A stretch of 10,728 bases of DNA from an uncultured Lachnospiraceae bacterium. Its GTDB lineage: Bacteria; Bacillota_A; Clostridia; Lachnospirales; Lachnospiraceae. The number at the start of each line of letters is the position of its first letter. The first letter of the stretch is position 1. Both the position numbers and the translations under genes were made by a program. The stretch is taken from the NCBI GenBank assembly GCA_910587905.1, contig CAJUOF010000273.1:1-10728 (forward strand), read 5' to 3'. Under the pieces are notes generated by a model. That model did no database searches. It was not told the origin of the DNA and saw only the letters and a program-made list of their open reading frames with translations. Below, one piece after another: positions 6,160-10,728 of the stretch.

Positions 6160-9075
6160 GTGGCACAGGCAAAAAAGAAGACACAGACACGCAGAGGAAA
6201 AACCACGACGGGAAGAAATAGAACGGTGAAACGGGAGCGAAAGGTTTCCGCCAAAAGGGCGCAGGAAGAGCGCATGGAGCCAGCTTTAAAAAAGGAGCTG
6301 GTTATTTTTGCCGGCTTGGCTGTTACGCTTCTGCTTTTTTGCAGCAACATGCATTGGTGCGGGGCGTTCGGCGAGGTGCTGTATCAGGTGCTTCGGGGGA
6401 TTTTCGGCGTTATGGGATATCTGGTCCCTTTTTATCTGTTTTTTATCCTCTGCTTTCTTTTGTCCAATGACGGAAGCAGGAGAGCCGTTGTCCGGGTGGT
6501 GGTATCGGCGCTGCTGCTCGTGGTGCTTTGCGGGATTGCCACGCTTTTGGCGATCCATGAATTTGACAGTGCCAGACCCTTAACCGATTATTACGTGCAG
6601 GCGCCGAAGGCGTTTGACGGAGGTTTTTTGGGAGGACTGTGCTTGAAGCTCCTTTATCCGGCTTTGGGGATGGTTGGTACTTATGTGGTGTTAATCATTC
6701 TGGCTATGGCCGGGATCGTGGTGACAACGCAGAAATCGCTTTTGAATCCGCTTCGGAAAGGCGGGAAAAAGGTCTATGATACTGCCAGAGAAGACTTGAC
6801 CAGACGCCATGAGATGCGAGCGGAGCGGGCAGAGGAAAAGAGAAAATTCCGCACAGACAAAAAGGTGCGGGGCGTGTCTATGGACACAGAGATTGTGGAG
6901 GAAGAGCCGGAATTCCCCGCTTCCGCGGCCGAACCGACGCCGGAGGCGGAACCGGCGGATATTTTCACCGGAGAAATCCATGGAATGCGGGGAGGCTATT
7001 CGACGGAGGAGGAAGCGTGTTCGGACGACAAGGACGAAAGAGGCCCTCTGAAAGCGGAACGGGTCAGGAGTACCTTGTCGGAGATCGATGCCATGTCCGC
7101 GCGGAGACAGAGAGAAGAAAGCGATCCGGGGATTCCGCTCTATCGGATTCCACCGGTGGAGGAGGAAGAGCTTCCCCGGGAGGCTGGGATGGCGGAGACA
7201 GCGATCGAGCCAGAGCCATTGGAGGAAACGGAAAGCCTCTGGTGTGAGGAAGAAGAGGAAGTTTGGAGCCGGCCAGAGGAGCGGGAGGACGAGAAGCCTG
7301 AGAATTTAGAGCCTTTCTGTGCCGCTGAGCGTTCAAACACTCCGGAGAACACGGAGGAGGAATCTGGCGAGGTGCGCCGGATTGTGACGGCAGGAGGAAA
7401 GGTGATCGAGGTGGAGAAGGATCCCACAGAGCCGGATCCCATTGCCGCAAAGCGGGCGGAAGCATCCGTTTTTCGTGCGGAGGGAAGCGGCAGAGGAAGC
7501 TCCGGGAGTGTTCGGTTTACAGAACTGTCTGGTTCTTCGGGGATGCCGGGGCGGGCAGAGGGGGCAAGACGTTCGGCGGAGAAAGGACGTTTGGCGGAGA
7601 CAAGGAAGCCTGAGCCGCCGAAGCGTCCGCCGAGACTTTATGTGAAACCGTCTGTCAGCCTTCTGAAACCGGGGGACCGAAAGGTGAAGAACCGGGATGC
7701 GGAGCTTAGAGAGACGGCCATCAAGCTGCAGCAGACTCTACGAAATTTCGGGGTGGGTGTGACGGTGACCAACATTAGCTGCGGTCCCTCTGTGACCAGG
7801 TATGAGCTGACGCCGGAACAGGGAGTCAAAGTGAGCCGGATCGTGTCCTTGACGGACGACATCAAGTTAAATCTGGCGGCGGCGGATATTCGGATCGAGG
7901 CCCCCATTCCCGGCAAATCGGCGGTTGGGATCGAGGTGCCCAACCGGGAGAACATGACGGTGGCCTTCCGGGATGTGATCGAATCGGAGGAATTCCAGAT
8001 GTTCCCGTCAAAACTGGCCTTTGCGGTGGGGCGGGATATCGCCGGACAGACTGTGGTGACAGACATGGCCAGGATGCCCCACCTTCTGATCGCCGGGGCC
8101 ACCGGATCCGGCAAATCCGTCTGTATCAATACATTGATCATGAGTATTCTCTATAAGGCGGAGCCCTCCGAGGTGAAGCTGATCATGATCGATCCCAAGG
8201 TGGTGGAGTTAAGCGTCTACAACGGGATCCCCCACCTGATGATCCCGGTGGTGACCGACCCCAAAAAGGCGGCGGGAGCCCTGAACTGGGCTGTGGCTGA
8301 GATGACGGACCGGTACAAGAAGTTTGCGGGCTTCAATGTCCGCGACCTGAAAGGATACAACGAGAAGCTTAAGAGTGAGGCGACGGACGGGGAGGACCCC
8401 GTTCCCCTGCCCCATGTGGTCATCATTGTGGACGAGCTTTCCGATCTGATGATGGTATCGCCGGGGGAGGTGGAGGATGCCATCTGCAGGCTGGCTCAGA
8501 TGGCCCGGGCAGCGGGGATTCATCTGGTGCTGGCCACGCAGCGGCCTTCCGTCAATGTCATTACAGGTCTGATCAAAGCCAATGTGCCCTCAAGGATCGC
8601 GTTTTCTGTGTCCTCCGGTGTGGATTCCAGGACTATTATCGATATGAACGGGGCGGAAAAGCTTCTCGGAAAGGGAGATATGCTCTTCTATCCTTCCGGC
8701 TATCAGAAGCCGGTCCGGGTCCAGGGGGCGTTTGTGTCCGACGAGGAGGTGTCGAAGGTGGTGGAATTCCTCTCCGAAAACACAGATCCGGACTACAGGC
8801 AGGATGTGGAAAGCCAGGTGAATGCTTCCTCCGGCTTTGAGGGAGCAGGAGGCGGGGAGCGGGACGCCTACTTTGCAGACGCGGGACGGTTCCTGATCGA
8901 GAAAGAAAAAGGTTCCATCGGGATGCTACAGAGGGCATTCAAGGTTGGCTTTAACCGGGCGGCCAGAATCATGGATCAGCTTGCGGAGGCCGGCGTGGTG
9001 GGAGAGGAGGAGGGAACCAAACCCAGGAAGGTTCTGATGACGCGGGAAGAGTTTGAAGAGATGCTGGGAGAATAG
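6160..9075 (+). CDS. ftsK: DNA translocase FtsK/SpoIIIE
   Basis: The 971-residue protein is a hexameric, ATP-driven DNA pump at the division (or sporulation) septum that moves trapped chromosomal DNA and supports terminus segregation. A basic N-terminal tail (1-40) precedes four membrane helices at about 47-64, 77-101, 110-132 and 158-189. A highly acidic, low-complexity linker covers about 220-510, rich in Glu and with runs such as CEEEEEVW. The motor starts near 516. Walker A GATGSGKS is at 646-653 and Walker B VVIIVDELSD ends with Asp758-Glu759. TQRPSVNVITG follows in the RecA-like domain. Residues 902-970 form the winged-helix gamma domain (GSIGMLQRAFKVGFNRAARIMDQL) that reads orienting DNA sequences. 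Four membrane helices fit SpoIIIE/FtsK rather than soluble SftA. The linker is long compared with Bacillus SpoIIIE (about 790 residues in total). It is transcribed from the promoter at 6061-6089. Confidence 0.97.
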   Translation: MAQAKKKTQTRRGKTTTGRNRTVKRERKVSAKRAQEERMEPALKKELVIFAGLAVTLLLFCSNMHWCGAFGEVLYQVLRGIFGVMGYLVPFYLFFILCFLLSNDGSRRAVVRVVVSALLLVVLCGIATLLAIHEFDSARPLTDYYVQAPKAFDGGFLGGLCLKLLYPALGMVGTYVVLIILAMAGIVVTTQKSLLNPLRKGGKKVYDTAREDLTRRHEMRAERAEEKRKFRTDKKVRGVSMDTEIVEEEPEFPASAAEPTPEAEPADIFTGEIHGMRGGYSTEEEACSDDKDERGPLKAERVRSTLSEIDAMSARRQREESDPGIPLYRIPPVEEEELPREAGMAETAIEPEPLEETESLWCEEEEEVWSRPEEREDEKPENLEPFCAAERSNTPENTEEESGEVRRIVTAGGKVIEVEKDPTEPDPIAAKRAEASVFRAEGSGRGSSGSVRFTELSGSSGMPGRAEGARRSAEKGRLAETRKPEPPKRPPRLYVKPSVSLLKPGDRKVKNRDAELRETAIKLQQTLRNFGVGVTVTNISCGPSVTRYELTPEQGVKVSRIVSLTDDIKLNLAAADIRIEAPIPGKSAVGIEVPNRENMTVAFRDVIESEEFQMFPSKLAFAVGRDIAGQTVVTDMARMPHLLIAGATGSGKSVCINTLIMSILYKAEPSEVKLIMIDPKVVELSVYNGIPHLMIPVVTDPKKAAGALNWAVAEMTDRYKKFAGFNVRDLKGYNEKLKSEATDGEDPVPLPHVVIIVDELSDLMMVSPGEVEDAICRLAQMARAAGIHLVLATQRPSVNVITGLIKANVPSRIAFSVSSGVDSRTIIDMNGAEKLLGKGDMLFYPSGYQKPVRVQGAFVSDEEVSKVVEFLSENTDPDYRQDVESQVNASSGFEGAGGGERDAYFADAGRFLIEKEKGSIGMLQRAFKVGFNRAARIMDQLAEAGVVGEEEGTKPRKVLMTREEFEEMLGE

Positions 9076-9096
9076 GTCATAACCAGAATGGAACAT

Positions 9097-9132
9097 TTCG
9101 CATAAGATAGAGGAAGAAAAATTTTATGCGGA
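9097..9132 (+). promoter_or_regulatory. Hairpin in the ftsK-murE gap that overlaps the murE ribosome binding site
   Basis: Bases 9097-9108 can pair with 9121-9132 over 12 consecutive positions, two of them G-U, around a 12-base purine-rich loop. The core is CGCATAA/TTATGCG. The 3' arm contains the first three bases of the murE Shine-Dalgarno GGAG (9130-9133). No U-tract follows, so it is not a standard terminator. A role in tuning translation is an inference. Confidence 0.5.
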
Positions 9133-9139
9133 GAATTTC

Positions 9140-10675
9140 ATGGTATTAAGCGGTTTGCTGTCCCATGTGGGATATACGAGACTCCGGGGGAATGCCAGGT
9201 GTGAGGTGACGGGGATCACCTGCGATTCCAGGGAGGTGAAGCCCGGCGATCTGTTCGTCTGTCTGGCCGGCTGTAAACAGGATGGTCATCGGTTTGCAAA
9301 GGAGGCCCTGAGGCGGGGGGCGTCCGCGGTGGTTATGGAAGAAGGAAACCGGGAAACAGAACAACTGGAGAGACAGTTCTCAAGGCCGGAGGGCAGGCGA
9401 AAGGAGGGGACTCTTGTGTTGGTGGCTTCCACCAGACGGGCTTTTTCTCCCCTGGCGGCGGCATTTTATGGGTATCCGCTGCGTTCCATGACATCGGTTG
9501 CGGTGACGGGGACCAAAGGAAAGACCACGACGGCCTATATGCTCCGGGGAATTTTGGAGGAGGCCGGTCATCAAACAGGTCTCATCGGCACCAACGGAGC
9601 TTTTATCGGGGAGAGAAAGCTTCCCCTTTCCCACACCACACCGGAGGCCCATGAGCTGCAAAGAATTCTCCGGGAAATGAGAGATTCCGGCTGCAGCCAC
9701 GTGGTCATGGAGGTGTCCTCCCAGGGAATCAAGATGGAACGGGTGGCGGAGCTTCATTTTACCTGCGGTATTTTTACCAATCTCTCGCCGGACCATATCG
9801 GACCGGGAGAACATGAAAATTTTGAGGATTACCTGTATCAGAAGAGCCGCCTGTTTCTGAATTGTGATACGGGGATTATCAACCGGGACGACAAATGGGC
9901 GAAGGACGTGACGGCCAGGGCTTCCTGCCGCCTGGTGACTTATGGACTTTCCGAAGGTGATTTCCACGGGGCAGATCTAGCCCGCTACAAGAACGGCAGG
10001 ATGTTGGGCTGTGAATATCGGCTGGTGCGGGCAGGAGGGGAGTGGGACTCCGGGAGGGAGGGGACTTCTCCGGAAGAGACGATTTTTCTTCCCCTTCCCG
10101 GAGAATACAACATCCGAAACAGCCTGGCGGCCATCGCCGCGGCAGACCGGCTTGGCGTACCGGCAGAACAGGCGGCGAAGGCCCTTGGGAAGGTCCGGGT
10201 GCCGGGGCGCATGGAAGTGGTCTCCGGAAGCAACCATCTGTGGGTGATCGTGGACTACGCCCACAATGAGGATAGCATGGAGCATTTGCTGAAAACGTTA
10301 AAGTCTTATGAACCTCGCCGTTTGATCTGTGTGTTTGGCTGTGGAGGAAACCGCTCCAAGCTTCGGCGGACCGGCATGGGGCGGGCGGCAGGGCATCTGG
10401 CGGATATTTCCGTGGTGACGGAGGATAATTCCAGATATGAAAAGCTCTCAGATATTCTCTCCTCCATAGAGGCGGGAATCAAAGAGAGCGGGGGCTCTTA
10501 TGTGACCATTCCGGATCGGAGAGAGGCCATTGGCTATGCCATCCGCCACGGAAAGGTGGGGGATATCATCGCCATCATTGGAAAGGGCCATGAAGAATAT
10601 CAGGAGACGGAGGGACGGCGACTCCCCTTTTCCGACAGGGAAGAGGCAGAGCGGGCGCTGCTCATGTATCAATGA
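9140..10675 (+). CDS. murE: MurE-type Mur ligase (UDP-MurNAc-tripeptide synthetase family), variant motifs
   Basis: The 511-residue protein has the three Mur-ligase domains. MurE adds the third amino acid, usually meso-diaminopimelate or lysine, to UDP-MurNAc-L-Ala-D-Glu in the cytoplasm. The N-terminal domain has CDSREVKPGDLF (28-39). The ATP loop is GTKGKTTT (124-131), with lysine where Asn is usual. TTPE (166-169), EVSSQ (191-195) and the probable carbamylated Lys235 follow. The usual DHLDYH motif is replaced by DHIGPGEHENFEDY (218-231). In the C-terminal domain, VDYAHNEDSM (371-380), FGCGGNR (399-405), DNSR (429-432, usually DNPR) and GKGHE (481-485) are present. Arg432, Gly481 and Glu485 match residues that contact diaminopimelate in E. 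coli MurE. GGAG at 9130-9133, 6 bases before ATG 9140, supports the start. It could be a paralogue rather than the main MurE. Confidence 0.88.
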   Translation: MVLSGLLSHVGYTRLRGNARCEVTGITCDSREVKPGDLFVCLAGCKQDGHRFAKEALRRGASAVVMEEGNRETEQLERQFSRPEGRRKEGTLVLVASTRRAFSPLAAAFYGYPLRSMTSVAVTGTKGKTTTAYMLRGILEEAGHQTGLIGTNGAFIGERKLPLSHTTPEAHELQRILREMRDSGCSHVVMEVSSQGIKMERVAELHFTCGIFTNLSPDHIGPGEHENFEDYLYQKSRLFLNCDTGIINRDDKWAKDVTARASCRLVTYGLSEGDFHGADLARYKNGRMLGCEYRLVRAGGEWDSGREGTSPEETIFLPLPGEYNIRNSLAAIAAADRLGVPAEQAAKALGKVRVPGRMEVVSGSNHLWVIVDYAHNEDSMEHLLKTLKSYEPRRLICVFGCGGNRSKLRRTGMGRAAGHLADISVVTEDNSRYEKLSDILSSIEAGIKESGGSYVTIPDRREAIGYAIRHGKVGDIIAIIGKGHEEYQETEGRRLPFSDREEAERALLMYQ

Positions 10676-10687
10676 GAGGAAAAAAGA

Positions 10688-10698
10688 ATGGAACGGAC
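10688..10698 (+). CDS. Start of the next gene (3' truncated at the adapter)
   Basis: A purine-rich GAGAGGAAAA stretch, beginning at the murE stop and running to about 10683, precedes ATG 10688. Three complete codons (Met-Glu-Arg) and two bases of a fourth are genomic before the adapter begins at 10699. That is too little to identify a product. The spacing of 12 bases behind murE suggests the operon continues. Confidence 0.4.
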
Positions 10699-10728
10699 AG
10701 ATCGGAAGAGCACACGTCTGAACTCCAG
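10699..10728 (+). other. Illumina TruSeq-type adapter remnant (right end)
   Basis: The last 30 bases begin AGATCGGAAGAGCACACGTC and match the standard Illumina index-side adapter to its CTCCAG. They are not genomic. The open frame that runs from 10530 through this stretch is an artefact. Confidence 0.97.

Noticed and set aside
5984..6190. N-terminal extension of the minus-strand membrane protein
   Set aside because: It runs through the promoter region and part of ftsK. ATG 5983 has a well-spaced GGAG and gives a standard membrane-anchor start.
7064..7465. Antisense frames of 100-133 codons in the ftsK linker region
   Set aside because: Glu-rich GAG/GAA coding leaves the opposite strand poor in stop codons. 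The translations are Ser/Pro-rich and show no domain.
20..10698. Search by eye for CRISPR arrays, insertion sequences, tRNA genes, attachment sites, toxin-antitoxin pairs and defence genes
   Set aside because: No direct repeats in arrays, no transposase or integrase motifs, no cloverleaf, and almost every base lies in housekeeping genes or short gaps.
10530..10721. 63-codon plus-strand frame at the right end
   Set aside because: It is out of frame with the Mur ligase gene and ends inside adapter sequence.

Overview
The window is an ordinary stretch of bacterial chromosome carrying housekeeping genes. It is bounded at both ends by leftover Illumina TruSeq-type adapter: bases 1-19 and 10699-10728 are not genomic, so the insert is 20-10698. 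The protein sequences, the strong AGGAGG-type ribosome binding sites, the fairly GC-rich coding and the gene order (rbgA, lepB, rnhB, yraN, pgeF, trpS) suggest a Clostridia genome, most likely Lachnospiraceae and probably gut-derived. This placement comes from recognising protein families, not from a search.

Left block (20-5480, all +): the 3' end of rbgA (50S assembly GTPase), lepB (signal peptidase I), rnhB (RNase HII), yraN (UPF0102), pgeF (YfiH/YlmD family), trpS (tryptophanyl-tRNA synthetase), a fumarylacetoacetate-hydrolase (FAH) family enzyme and a GNAT acetyltransferase. Gaps are at most 72 bases and nearly every gene has a clear Shine-Dalgarno, so this reads as one operon or a few overlapping transcription units. 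It ends at a hairpin at 5487-5527 that is shared with the convergent gene to its right.

Middle (5534-6159): a minus-strand gene encodes a small single-pass membrane protein whose outer domain resembles FMN-binding domains with an eroded flavinylation motif. It is divergent from ftsK, and the intergenic region of about 176 bases holds a good sigma-A-type promoter for ftsK and a candidate -10 box for the minus-strand gene.

Right block (6160-10698, +): a membrane-anchored FtsK/SpoIIIE DNA translocase with a long acidic linker, then a MurE-type Mur ligase with unusual motifs, then the first codons of another gene cut off by the adapter. A 12-bp hairpin between ftsK and the Mur ligase gene pairs with that gene's ribosome binding site.

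I found no mobile element, CRISPR array, tRNA, rRNA, toxin-antitoxin pair or defence system, and no convincing undescribed multi-gene system. The items most worth a second look are the adapter ends, the FMN-bind-like protein, the variant MurE and the hairpin over its ribosome binding site.
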